Shown here one piece after another: positions 26,021 through 34,337 of a stretch of DNA of 64,000 nt. Origin of the DNA: Thiofilum flexile DSM 14609. GTDB lineage: Bacteria; Pseudomonadota; Gammaproteobacteria; Thiotrichales; Thiotrichaceae. The translations under genes and the position numbers were made by a program. The notes under the pieces are model-generated. The model searched no databases, had not been told where the DNA came from, and saw only the letters and a list, made by a program, of their open reading frames with translations. How positions within the stretch are numbered: the first letter of the stretch is position 1; every line of letters starts with the position of its first letter. The stretch spans positions 18,473 to 82,472 of the forward strand of contig NZ_KB904752.1 of assembly GCF_000380185.1 (NCBI RefSeq), given 5' to 3'.

Positions 26021-27436
26021 GTGATCCAGTTTTTACTCAATGACCAATTGATAACCTTAGAGCAGATCGATACGAATACCACCGTATTGGATTATTTACG
26101 TCTCCATCGGCAGCAGACCGGCACTAAAGAAGGCTGTGCTTCGGGTGATTGTGGTGCCTGTACCGTGGTGTTGGGTGAATTGAATGAGGCACAAACTGGA
26201 TTACAGTATCGAGCGATCAATAGCTGCATTACCTTATTGGGGGCGCTACAAGGCAAGCAATTAATCACCGTGGAGTGTCTCGCGGGTGAAAGGCTGCATC
26301 CTGTCCAGCAAACGATGGTCGATTGTCACGGCTCGCAATGTGGCTTTTGTACGCCAGGCTTTGTCATGTCATTGTTTGCTATGTGGAAACAGCAGCCAAA
26401 ACCCAGCCATGAGCATATTGATCTAGCTCTTGGGGGCAATTTATGTCGTTGCACCGGGTATCAGCCGATTATTAAAGCCGCGCAAGCCCTAGGCGAGTAT
26501 GCAACTGATGATACCTTTAGTGCGAATGCGCAGACGACACGTCAAGCCTTAAAAGCGCTTCAGCCCGCCTCACACTTAGCCCTATCCTATCAACAGCAAC
26601 AGTACTTTTTACCTCATACTCGCGCGGAGCTAGCTGAGTTATGCCTGCACTATCCTGATGCTCGACTCGTCGCGGGTAGTACGGATTTAGCCTTAGAGAT
26701 TACTCAAAACCTGAAAGAATTACCGTGTTTGATCGGCGTGAATCAAGTACAGGATATGCAGCAACTAGACGTGCTCGCCGAGAAAATCATTATTGGTGCT
26801 GCGCGACCCTATAGCGATTGTATGGAGGTGATACACACCTATTACCCCGCTTTTGCAGCCATGATGCAGCGTTTAGGCTCAACACAAATCCGTAATCAAG
26901 GCACCTTTGGGGGCAATATTGGTACAGCTTCCCCGATTGGTGATACCTTGCCAGTATTATTAGCACTCAACGCTGAGGTGGAGTTACAAAAGGGGGAGCA
27001 TATTCGCTTGGTGAATCTCAATGATTACTTTACCGGCTACCGCAAAACCGTATTAGAGAAAGGTGAGTTTATTGCAGCCGTGCATATTCCGCGCTTGCAA
27101 GCACAGCAAGTGTTGATGGTGGATAAGGTATCTAAGCGTTTTGATGATGATATTTCAGCCGTATGTGCAGCATGGGTTTTGACGCTCAATAATAATGTCA
27201 TTGAGTGCGCGAGAAGCGGCTATGGCGGTATGGCAGCCACACCAGCCAGAGCTTTAAATGCTGAGCAGGCTTTAATCGGTAAGCCCTTAGATCACACCAC
27301 GATCCAAGCTGCCCAGCAAGCACTCGCTCACGATTTTAAGCCAATGAGTGATGTCAGAGCTAGCAGTTGGTATCGCATGATGGTAGCCCAGAATTTATTG
27401 GAGCGTATGAGTCTTTCAGTCCATCAACCTGCTTAG
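26021..27436 (+). CDS. xdhA: Xanthine dehydrogenase small subunit (2Fe-2S and FAD)
   Basis: 471-aa electron-transfer subunit of xanthine dehydrogenase, which oxidises hypoxanthine and xanthine to urate. Residues 1-80 are a ferredoxin-like 2Fe-2S domain (EGCASGDCGACTVV). Residues 80-160 form the second 2Fe-2S domain (CGFCTPGFVMS and GNLCRCTGYQPI). From about 190 the FAD-binding domain has LVAGSTDLALEI and IRNQGTFGGNIGTASPIGD, followed by the CO-dehydrogenase-like flavoprotein C-terminal domain. The GTG start at 26021 has AAGGAG 7 nt upstream. The molybdopterin subunit gene xdhB, usually immediately downstream, is absent from this window. Confidence 0.92.
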   Translation: MIQFLLNDQLITLEQIDTNTTVLDYLRLHRQQTGTKEGCASGDCGACTVVLGELNEAQTGLQYRAINSCITLLGALQGKQLITVECLAGERLHPVQQTMVDCHGSQCGFCTPGFVMSLFAMWKQQPKPSHEHIDLALGGNLCRCTGYQPIIKAAQALGEYATDDTFSANAQTTRQALKALQPASHLALSYQQQQYFLPHTRAELAELCLHYPDARLVAGSTDLALEITQNLKELPCLIGVNQVQDMQQLDVLAEKIIIGAARPYSDCMEVIHTYYPAFAAMMQRLGSTQIRNQGTFGGNIGTASPIGDTLPVLLALNAEVELQKGEHIRLVNLNDYFTGYRKTVLEKGEFIAAVHIPRLQAQQVLMVDKVSKRFDDDISAVCAAWVLTLNNNVIECARSGYGGMAATPARALNAEQALIGKPLDHTTIQAAQQALAHDFKPMSDVRASSWYRMMVAQNLLERMSLSVHQPA

Positions 27437-27460
27437 TTTAATAGCGCTAAGTAGTTATAG

Positions 27461-27566
27461 CAAAGTAATCGGGTATTTTTGGAGCAGTCTTGGCGGCAAG
27501 GATGCCGCCTTGTAGCGTACAGGGATGTATTCATAGCGGCTGCGGAAGAAATACTCGATTACTTTG
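27461..27566. repeat. MITE-like 106-bp element with terminal inverted repeats
   Basis: The ends are inverted repeats of about 18 bp with one mismatch: CAAAGTAATCGGGTATTT at the left, and the complement of CAAAGTAATCGAGTATTT at the right. Inside, GGCGGCA and TGCCGCC form a hairpin. It is non-coding, sits in a 259-bp gap after xdhA, and is more GC-rich than its surroundings. It resembles a small non-autonomous or REP-like element; no second copy was noticed in this window. Confidence 0.6.
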
Positions 27567-27695
27567 TCTCAAGTAATTATCAGGCTTTTTGCTTAACTAT
27601 TAAGCTGTATATTTTTAATATAAATGGGTTAACTCTTATTTAAATAAATTTATTTTGTGCTATAAAGAATTAGTGTAAGTTTTATTAGGACGATT

Positions 27696-29192
27696 ATGAA
27701 CGACACACTTAATTCATCATCTAGCTCGGTTTTATTAGTAGATTTAAATAATTTTGCTCGTTACCCAACGCTAGCGATTGGTTATTTAGTAGCACCTTTG
27801 CGTCAGGCTGGTTTTAAAGTAGAAGTATTATCACCGCTTGCACAAGGTGCTCCGGCTATGACCCATGAAGTAGCCGAAACGAAGTGGGAGCATATTAAGC
27901 GAAGAGTTTATTTTTCTACCCATCCCTTGATGCAATCATTGCATGAGCCTTTGCGAGCTTTTTATGCTAAGCGTAGTTTTAAACCCCACCAACCCACATT
28001 ATCTTTATTAAGTGAGCGCCTACAAACAAATCCGCCAGATATTATTTTATTGTCTGCGTATTTAGAGCATTATCCGACCGTACAGTGGATTGGTGAGCAA
28101 GCCGCTTTATTTAACATACCTGTTTTATTAGGAGGACCTGCTTTTACGCATGCTGAAACTATTAAAAAATGGTCACAGTTAAAAGGGATTAGTGCTGTTT
28201 TTGCCGGTGAGGCAGATTTTGTCGTGGCGGATTTAGTGCAGCATCTCTGTACTGGAAAGCCAGCACAAGAATGGAAAGGCGAGGGGCTTTCTACGCTATC
28301 GAATGTTAATACAGTTGCTAGGCCTTTAACTCAGTTAGAGCAATTACCACTCCCAGATTTTAATGATTTTCCTTGGGAGTATTATCCCCATCGCATTGTG
28401 CCTGTTATGGCAGGACGAGGCTGTAGTTGGAATATTTGTACTTTTTGTAGCGATGTAATTACTGCTAATGGGCGCACCTTTCGTTCACGCCCCTTAATGG
28501 CTATTTTACAGGAATTAAAAACCCAAGCCTTACAGTATCAAGCTAAAGATTTTATTTTTTTGGATTTAAAACTCAATTCAGACTTAGTGATATGGCGGGG
28601 TTTAATTGAGCACTTTCAAACTGTTGTTCCCGGAGGACGTTGGATTGCGACGGTACATGTCGATGGTAAAGGTGAGCATGGTTTAGACCGGGCAATGCTA
28701 ACACAAGCCAAAGCGGCAGGTTTAACCCGAATTAGTTTTGGTTTAGAAAGCGGTAGTCAGCGAGTATTAAAGCGTATGGGGAAGGGGACTACGGTGGAAC
28801 GTAATGCCCAATTTATTCAAGATGCTCACGCCGCCGGTTTGAGTGTACGCTGCTCTATGATGCTAGGTTATCCCGGCGAAACCTTAGAAGATATTGAGGC
28901 TACACGTGATTTTTTAGCAGCTCATCATGCCCAACTAGATCGAGTTCGCCCAGCACGTTTTAAAGCGATTCCCGGAACCCGTTTTGAGCGGCTATATACA
29001 CATCGTCCGCAGCGTTTTAAAGGTGTGGAAGTGCAGCAATGGGATTATCGTTTAGCACGTGCTAATTATCACAATACCGCAACCTCGCCTCTGGCCTATC
29101 GGCGTGTTAAAGCACAAGTATTAGCCCTGATTCACCAGATTAATAGTAAACCGCTACGCGATGGAGCGCGTCAATTTGATGGTTTAATGTGA
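27696..29192 (+). CDS. Radical SAM protein with B12-binding-like N-terminal domain
   Basis: 498 aa. Residues 10-190 look like a Rossmann-type cobalamin-binding domain (LVDLNNFARYPTLAIGYLVAP, ILLSAYLEHYP, PVLLGGPAFTHAE). The DxHxxG motif for histidine-on B12 binding is not visible. The radical SAM core starts with GRGCSWNICTFC near 240-251, a CX4CX2C variant of the usual CX3CX2C cluster motif that occurs in several B12-radical-SAM groups. RISFGLESGSQRVLKRMGKG and MLGYPGETLEDIEATRDFL are typical later core motifs. Substrate unknown; no recognisable precursor peptide or partner enzyme flanks it. Confidence 0.82.
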   Translation: MNDTLNSSSSSVLLVDLNNFARYPTLAIGYLVAPLRQAGFKVEVLSPLAQGAPAMTHEVAETKWEHIKRRVYFSTHPLMQSLHEPLRAFYAKRSFKPHQPTLSLLSERLQTNPPDIILLSAYLEHYPTVQWIGEQAALFNIPVLLGGPAFTHAETIKKWSQLKGISAVFAGEADFVVADLVQHLCTGKPAQEWKGEGLSTLSNVNTVARPLTQLEQLPLPDFNDFPWEYYPHRIVPVMAGRGCSWNICTFCSDVITANGRTFRSRPLMAILQELKTQALQYQAKDFIFLDLKLNSDLVIWRGLIEHFQTVVPGGRWIATVHVDGKGEHGLDRAMLTQAKAAGLTRISFGLESGSQRVLKRMGKGTTVERNAQFIQDAHAAGLSVRCSMMLGYPGETLEDIEATRDFLAAHHAQLDRVRPARFKAIPGTRFERLYTHRPQRFKGVEVQQWDYRLARANYHNTATSPLAYRRVKAQVLALIHQINSKPLRDGARQFDGLM

Positions 29193-29210
29193 GTCTCAAG
29201 CTAATAAACT

Positions 29211-29789
29211 TTAAGTGGGGGCTTGGAAGACTTTTTCGTAAACCTCTACAACGCTTAAAGTGCAGCCGATAGCGGCTAATGGAATGACATCATTCCATTC
29301 CGTGGCCTCAAATAAGAGCCATTGGTTTTGTTCAGTTTTGACATAGCGCTCAATACTTAAACGGTCTTGGGCGACTAATATATATTCCTGTAACGAGGCT
29401 AGACGTCGATAATGTGCAAACTTGGCACCACGATCATAACCCTCAGTAGAGGGTGATAGCACTTCGATAATCAACGTTGGATTGATAAGTGTATCTGATT
29501 TTTCATCTTCAAATTGTAGCTCACCACAAGCAACAGTGAGATCAGGATAAAAATAGGCCTCATTCGGGCGGGTACGCACACGCATATCGGCTACAAAGGC
29601 GGAGCAAGGTTTTTGACGTAATTGCGCATGTAGCAAACCCGTTAGATTAAATACCAATTGATTATGCTCACGACTAGCCCCTGCCATAGCGTAAATCTGC
29701 CCATTAATAAACTCTGCTCGCTCAGTACTTTGGCGCTCCAGCATTAAATAGGCGCTAGGTGTTAAATAAGATTGTATGGCAACTGGCAT
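29211..29789 (-). CDS. Uma2 family (DUF820) putative PD-(D/E)XK nuclease
   Basis: 192 aa. ERAEFINGQIYAMAGASREHN near 22-42, MRVRTRPNEAYFYPDLTVACG near 68-88, TLIIEVLSPSTEGYDRGAKFAHYRRL near 104-129 and LQEYILVAQDRLSIERY are the hallmarks of the family, with the D/ExK-type core in PDLTV and IEVLSPS. It differs considerably from the other Uma2 gene at 25288-25857, so the two are not a recent duplication. It converges on the radical SAM gene with an 18-bp gap. Confidence 0.87.
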   Translation of the reverse strand: MPVAIQSYLTPSAYLMLERQSTERAEFINGQIYAMAGASREHNQLVFNLTGLLHAQLRQKPCSAFVADMRVRTRPNEAYFYPDLTVACGELQFEDEKSDTLINPTLIIEVLSPSTEGYDRGAKFAHYRRLASLQEYILVAQDRLSIERYVKTEQNQWLLFEATEWNDVIPLAAIGCTLSVVEVYEKVFQAPT

Positions 29790-29853
29790 AATGGGACTAC
29801 CTTGAAGTAGGTAAAACAGGATCTTAGTGTAACATGGGCTACAGTGTTCACCC

Positions 29854-30630
29854 TTATTTTAGCTCAAACTCATTCGCATCACGCCAAGCGGGAAATTGGG
29901 TCTTAAATTGATTTAAGGCCTCTAGGCTTAAGGTGCGTGTCTCTACAAAGGGAGTACTCGGTGCCTGATCAAGGAGTAATTCACCTTTAAAATTCACCAC
30001 TAATGAATCACCTGTATAGTTCAACCCTGAGCCATCTTGCCCGACTCGATTAACCCCCACAACATAACTCAAGTTTTCAATCGCGCGGGCTTGCAGCAAG
30101 GTACGCCAAGCCATACGCCGAGGTTCAGGCCAGTTAGCTACCACAATGGCAAAATCATAGTCATTACGATTACGCATAAAGACCGGAAAGCGTAGGTCAT
30201 AACACACTTGAGGCAGAATACGCCAACCTTGATAGGTAAAGATTTTACGCTCTTGTCCAGCTTGGTAGTGTTCGGGTTCTGGACTCATCCGAAAGAGGTG
30301 ATGTTTATCATAATACAGCACCTCGCCCTCTGGGGTAACAAAAGTAAAACGATTTACAAAACCGGTTTCAATTTGAGTGGCAAGCGAACCACAAATAGCT
30401 GCCTTTAAAAGACTAGCCTGTTGTTTTAACCACTGTATGGTTTCACCCTCAAAGGATTCGGCATGCAATTCGGGCTGCATACTAAATCCAGTGGTAAACA
30501 TTTCAGGCAATATGACTAAATCCGTTTTACCCTGAAGGGTAGCAAAGGTACTGCTAAAGTAGTCACGATTCGCGGCGGGATTTTGCCAAATTAGATTAGC
30601 TTGAATTAAGGTAATACGTAGCTCATTCAT
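29854..30630 (-). CDS. yafV: Omega-amidase, nitrilase superfamily (YafV-like)
   Basis: 258-aa carbon-nitrogen hydrolase. The nitrilase triad is visible as Glu in VILPEMFTTGFSM (near 41), Lys in YYDKHHLFRM (near 109) and Cys in LPQVCYDLRFP (near 143). It should hydrolyse alpha-ketoglutaramate or alpha-ketosuccinamate to the ketodiacid and ammonia. It starts 11 bp after the aminotransferase stop on the same strand. This pairing makes sense: a glutamine-dependent aminotransferase produces alpha-ketoglutaramate, and its removal by omega-amidase pulls the transamination forward. Confidence 0.9.
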   Translation of the reverse strand: MNELRITLIQANLIWQNPAANRDYFSSTFATLQGKTDLVILPEMFTTGFSMQPELHAESFEGETIQWLKQQASLLKAAICGSLATQIETGFVNRFTFVTPEGEVLYYDKHHLFRMSPEPEHYQAGQERKIFTYQGWRILPQVCYDLRFPVFMRNRNDYDFAIVVANWPEPRRMAWRTLLQARAIENLSYVVGVNRVGQDGSGLNYTGDSLVVNFKGELLLDQAPSTPFVETRTLSLEALNQFKTQFPAWRDANEFELK

Positions 30631-30641
30631 ATTAATCCCCT

Positions 30642-31796
30642 TTAAATATTCAAACTGCGTAAACGTGCAGTGCCATGTTTTAACGTCATACTATTTTTAG
30701 CAAAACAAAAGCGGATAAGTTTCATATCAGCAGGCGGGTTTTCATAAAATACCGAAACGGGAATCGCGGCAACGCCAATATCCGTGGTTAACCAGCGGCA
30801 AAAGGCCACATCGTTTAGTTGGCTAAGGCCGGTATAATCGGCTAATTGAAAATAGGTTCCACTGCTAGGTAAGAGTTTAAAGCGTGTCTCTTGCATTAAC
30901 TGGCTAAACTCATCACGTTTAGTTTGATAAAAAGCGGGTAATTGCTCCACATGCTGAGGGTTATCTCGCATCACATCGACTAAGGCATATTGCATAGGTG
31001 TGCTAGTAGTAAACGTCACATATTGATGAATTTTACGGAATTCTTGGGTTAAAGCAGGGGGCGCTACGCAATAGCCTATCTTCCAGCCCGTGGTATGGTA
31101 GGTTTTACCAAAGGAAGAAATCACAAAACTACGAGCGTATAATTCGGGGTGGCGATGAATACTCGCATGCGCTAAACCATCAAAAATAATATGCTCATAG
31201 ACTTCATCCGACACGATGAGAATATTCGTATCGCGCACTAATTCGGCTAATTGATTTAAATCATGCTTATCTAAAACGGTGCCGGTAGGATTATGCGGGG
31301 TATTAATAATAATTAAACGCGTTTTAGCATTAATGGAGTCTTTGAGTTGCTGCCAATCGATTTTAAAGGTGGGCGGTAATAAGTTTAAGCGCACCGCTTT
31401 ACCCCCATTTAAGGTAATCGCAGGCTCATAACTATCATAGGCGGGATCAAAGATAATCACTTCATCCCCCTGTCGCACTACGGCACTAATGGCATTAAAC
31501 AGGGCTTCGGTAGCGCCTGAGGTGATGGTGACTTCATCAGGGGAGACGGGATTAGCGTATAAATGCTGCACTTTCAGGGCGATTTGCTCACGTAGCGCGG
31601 GAATGCCTGCCATCGGTGCGTATTGATTTAAACCTTGGGCGATATATTTGCCCACACCTTCTAGTAAGAGCGAGGGGCCATCAAAGTCAGGAAAGCCTTG
31701 GGACAGGTTCACCGCTTTAAAATCAGCCGCTAATTGCGACATGACGGTAAAAATCGTTGTACTAATATGCGGTAATTTAGAAGCGGGATAGTTCAT
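30642..31796 (-). CDS. ybdL: Methionine/glutamine-type aminotransferase (YbdL-like)
   Basis: 384-aa fold-type I PLP aminotransferase. NLSQGFPDFDGP near 31-42, YAPMAGIPALREQIA, TSGATEALFNAI, NTPHNPTGTVL near 166, VSDEVYEHIIFDG, and the PLP-lysine segment SSFGKTYHTTGWKIGYC near 236 match the YbdL/glutamine-transaminase-K group, which aminates ketomethylthiobutyrate to methionine. It is probably in an operon with the omega-amidase immediately downstream. The two together could close a methionine-salvage step; that role is inferred from family and context. Confidence 0.88.
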   Translation of the reverse strand: MNYPASKLPHISTTIFTVMSQLAADFKAVNLSQGFPDFDGPSLLLEGVGKYIAQGLNQYAPMAGIPALREQIALKVQHLYANPVSPDEVTITSGATEALFNAISAVVRQGDEVIIFDPAYDSYEPAITLNGGKAVRLNLLPPTFKIDWQQLKDSINAKTRLIIINTPHNPTGTVLDKHDLNQLAELVRDTNILIVSDEVYEHIIFDGLAHASIHRHPELYARSFVISSFGKTYHTTGWKIGYCVAPPALTQEFRKIHQYVTFTTSTPMQYALVDVMRDNPQHVEQLPAFYQTKRDEFSQLMQETRFKLLPSSGTYFQLADYTGLSQLNDVAFCRWLTTDIGVAAIPVSVFYENPPADMKLIRFCFAKNSMTLKHGTARLRSLNI

Positions 31797-32038
31797 AGTC
31801 GAGCACGTTTAGTCAATGAGAGGGCTAGTCTAACATGAGTCATTAATAAGCGAACTAGGCGACGGGATTTGTTTGCTTGGATGGGTAAGTGTCGACAATG
31901 CTGCAGGGCAATATTTCACTATTGGATCAAAACACGTTTAAATCTACTGATAGAGCGTCTATACTAGCTACTTTATTAACGTTGATTTTTATTATGTCGA
32001 CACCTATGCTGAAAGTAGGTGACCATGGGATTAGATGT

Positions 32039-33649
32039 ATGACAATGAACACAATCGCTACTTATCTAGCAGATACCTGGGGTTTAAAAGAGTTAGCTAC
32101 TATTCACTGGAATCAAACCGCGCCAGTGTTGTATGAAGCTGCCGTGCGCCATGCAGAGGTCCAAGTGGCTGAGGGCGGTTCAATCGTGGCTTATACGGGG
32201 GTATTCACGGGTCGTGCACCTAAGGAAAAATTTACGGTAGAAGAAGACACCAGTCGTGAGTATATCTGGTGGGGCGATGTGAATAAGGGCATGAAAGAAG
32301 CCCATTTTGAGCGCCTACTAGCCGATGCCCAAGCCTTTTTAAAAGGCAAAAGTGTCTATGTGCAAGATTTATTAGCGGGCGCTGATCCTAGTTCAGAGTT
32401 ACCGATTCGGGTGATTACCCAAAAAGCATGGCATGCTTTATTTGCCCAGAATATGTTTATTCGTCCTAGTGAGTTAGGGCGTGAATTAGGGGTTGATGAG
32501 CCACGTTTTACCGTATTACATGTCCCCGATATGCAGGCTAATCCCGCGATTCATGGCACCCATTCCGGCACCTTTGTCATTATTAATTTCAAACAGCGCC
32601 TAGTACTAATTGGTGGTACGCATTATGCGGGTGAAATTAAGAAATCTATTTTCTCGGTGATGAATTATATCCTGCCACGTCAGGGGATTATGTCCATGCA
32701 CTCTTCTGCCAATGTAGGGGAAGAGGGTGATGTGGCCGTATTATTTGGTCTGTCAGGTACGGGCAAAACCACATTATCAGCTGATCCTAAGCGTCAATTG
32801 ATTGGGGATGATGAACACGGTTGGAGTGATCAGGGCGTCTTTAATATTGAAGGCGGTTGCTATGCCAAAGTGATTAATCTATCACAAGAGCAAGAGCCGA
32901 TGATTTATAAAACCACCCATACTTTCGGTACAGTACTCGAAAATGTGGTGATGGATGAAGCGACGCGTAAGCTCGATTTATTTGATGGCAGTATCACCGA
33001 AAATACCCGCTCTAGCTATCCAGTCACTCAAGTGCCGAATGCGCTGTACCCCGGCAAAGCAGGGCATCCTAAGCATATTATTATGTTGACCTGTGATGCG
33101 TTTGGGGTGCTCCCTCCGATTGCTAAACTCACGACTGAGCAAGCGATGTATCATTTTATGTCAGGCTATACTGCTAAAGTAGCGGGGACTGAAAAAGGTG
33201 TAACAGAACCTACCGCAACCTTTAGTACCTGTTTCGGTGCTCCATTCATGGCTCTACACCCCTCGGTTTATGCGGATCTATTGGGTAAGAAAATCAATGA
33301 GCATGGGGTATCGTGCTGGTTATTGAATACCGGCTGGAGTGGGGGCGCGTATGGTGTCGGTAAGCGTATGAAGATTAGCCATACCCGCGCTATGCTCAAT
33401 GCTGCTTTAGATGGTTTCTTGGATAATACCCCGATGCAAGTAGATCCCATTTTTGGTTTACAAGTGCCGGTCAAATGTCCGGGTGTACCTACTGATGTAT
33501 TAGATCCTTCCTCGACTTGGGAAGATAAAGCGCTTTATAAAGAAAAAGCGACGCAATTAGCCCATGCCTTCCATGAAAACTTTAAAAAGTACGCCGAAGG
33601 TACCAGTGAGGCCATCCGTAATGCAGGGCCAGTAGCCGGACGCGAATAG
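32039..33649 (+). CDS. pckA: Phosphoenolpyruvate carboxykinase (ATP)
   Basis: Converts oxaloacetate and ATP to PEP, CO2 and ADP in gluconeogenesis. 536 aa from ATG 32039 (MTMNTIATYLADTWGLKEL). The longer frame from 31889 would add 50 non-conserved residues and is unlikely. Motifs: GRAPKEKFTV (about 60-70), FVIINFKQRLVLIGGTHYAGEIKKS with metal-binding His and Lys, the kinase-1a P-loop GLSGTGKTTLSAD, kinase-2 IGDDEHGWSD, and NTGWSGGAYGVGKRM with GVGKR. A five-codon reading frame (ATG 32024) ends in a TGA overlapping the proposed start (ATGA), so coupling is possible. No operon partner. Confidence 0.95.
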   Translation: MTMNTIATYLADTWGLKELATIHWNQTAPVLYEAAVRHAEVQVAEGGSIVAYTGVFTGRAPKEKFTVEEDTSREYIWWGDVNKGMKEAHFERLLADAQAFLKGKSVYVQDLLAGADPSSELPIRVITQKAWHALFAQNMFIRPSELGRELGVDEPRFTVLHVPDMQANPAIHGTHSGTFVIINFKQRLVLIGGTHYAGEIKKSIFSVMNYILPRQGIMSMHSSANVGEEGDVAVLFGLSGTGKTTLSADPKRQLIGDDEHGWSDQGVFNIEGGCYAKVINLSQEQEPMIYKTTHTFGTVLENVVMDEATRKLDLFDGSITENTRSSYPVTQVPNALYPGKAGHPKHIIMLTCDAFGVLPPIAKLTTEQAMYHFMSGYTAKVAGTEKGVTEPTATFSTCFGAPFMALHPSVYADLLGKKINEHGVSCWLLNTGWSGGAYGVGKRMKISHTRAMLNAALDGFLDNTPMQVDPIFGLQVPVKCPGVPTDVLDPSSTWEDKALYKEKATQLAHAFHENFKKYAEGTSEAIRNAGPVAGRE

Positions 33650-33690
33650 TCTCGTTTATGTTTTTTCTAACAAGTTTTCTCTAGCATCAG

Positions 33691-33748
33691 ACTTCTGCTC
33701 GTGTAGATTTTGTGAGGATCACCTCATGAAATTACACGAGGCAGAAGT
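33691..33748 (+). ncRNA. Long imperfect hairpin in VWA leader, copy 1
   Basis: ACTTCTGC at 33691-33698 pairs with GCAGAAGT at 33741-33748, continued inward by GTGTA/TACAC and TGAGG/CCTCA. A related hairpin lies at 38211-38265 before the second VWA gene. Two pairs change together between copies (33707-33732 A-T to G-C, 33708-33731 T-A to C-G), which supports selection on structure. Whether it acts as RNA, as a terminator for pckA or as a DNA element is open; no T run follows. Confidence 0.45.
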
Positions 33749-33890
33749 GCCATTACTCTTGAATAGCTCCCCACATTCTTAACCGATTCCACAGACAACT
33801 TTGTCGCCTATAAAGCTGATTATACACCCTGTCGCTTTGGTAAATAATTCCTTGATAAACAAATAGTATGTCATAACAGTTAAAAATTTC

Positions 33891-33970
33891 TTGACTTATG
33901 AAACAATTGTTTCATAATAATGATTTTATCTTGACATATGAAACGATTATTTCATAATAATAAGGTTAAT
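33891..33970 (+). promoter_or_regulatory. Tandem 40-bp promoter/operator-like repeat with palindromes
   Basis: Two 40-bp units (33891-33930 and 33931-33970), each opening with TTGACT or TTGACA and then a palindrome. The first contains a perfect palindrome at 33896-33917 with core ATGAAACAATTGTTTCAT. The second (33937-33956) is near-palindromic. Each unit also has AT-rich TAATAA about 20 bp after the TTGAC. The arrangement looks like two promoters, each with a dimeric repressor site of TetR/MarR type, about 370-440 bp before the VWA gene. The binding protein is unknown. Confidence 0.5.
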
Positions 33971-34337
33971 TGAGGTAAAAAAATTATAATAGGCCATTTT
34001 TTAAAGAAATGATCTTAGTTATGGATCAGTATTCCAAGATTTAATTATTACACAATATTTTAGATAAATTTTAAGTGACTAGAATAAATTTTGATTTTGT
34101 ACACTACGTTCATATTAAAAATAGAAGCTTATGATCTCATTACACATTAAATCAGATAAACATAGGTTAGCTATAATTTTTTGAATTTTATAGTTTAGGT
34201 GGGTGGGTTATTGTGATTGTCTTAATTTTTTTAATAAAGTCTATAAAATCTTAAGTTATTAAGATAGCTACTTAATTAGCTTAATCTATTTTGAATTATT
34301 TATATAACAACTATAGCAATATAGGGCGGGTATAATC
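33971..34337 (+). other. Long AT-rich leader of VWA gene 1
   Basis: No ORF or RNA family recognised. It matches 38521-38898 before the second VWA gene over most of its length, ending in the same GCGGGTATAATC just before the ATG. A 5' UTR with conserved sequence is possible; the TATAAT 1-2 bp before the ATG is too close to serve as a -10 for a translated transcript. Confidence 0.4.

Noticed and set aside
31889..32038. 50-codon N-terminal extension of pckA
   Set aside because: Family similarity begins at the ATG at 32039, and the extension has no PEPCK-like sequence.
34327..34337. TATAAT just before the VWA start codons as a -10 element for leaderless transcripts
   Set aside because: The start site would fall after the ATG, so it could not serve the annotated protein; its conservation may simply reflect the duplication.
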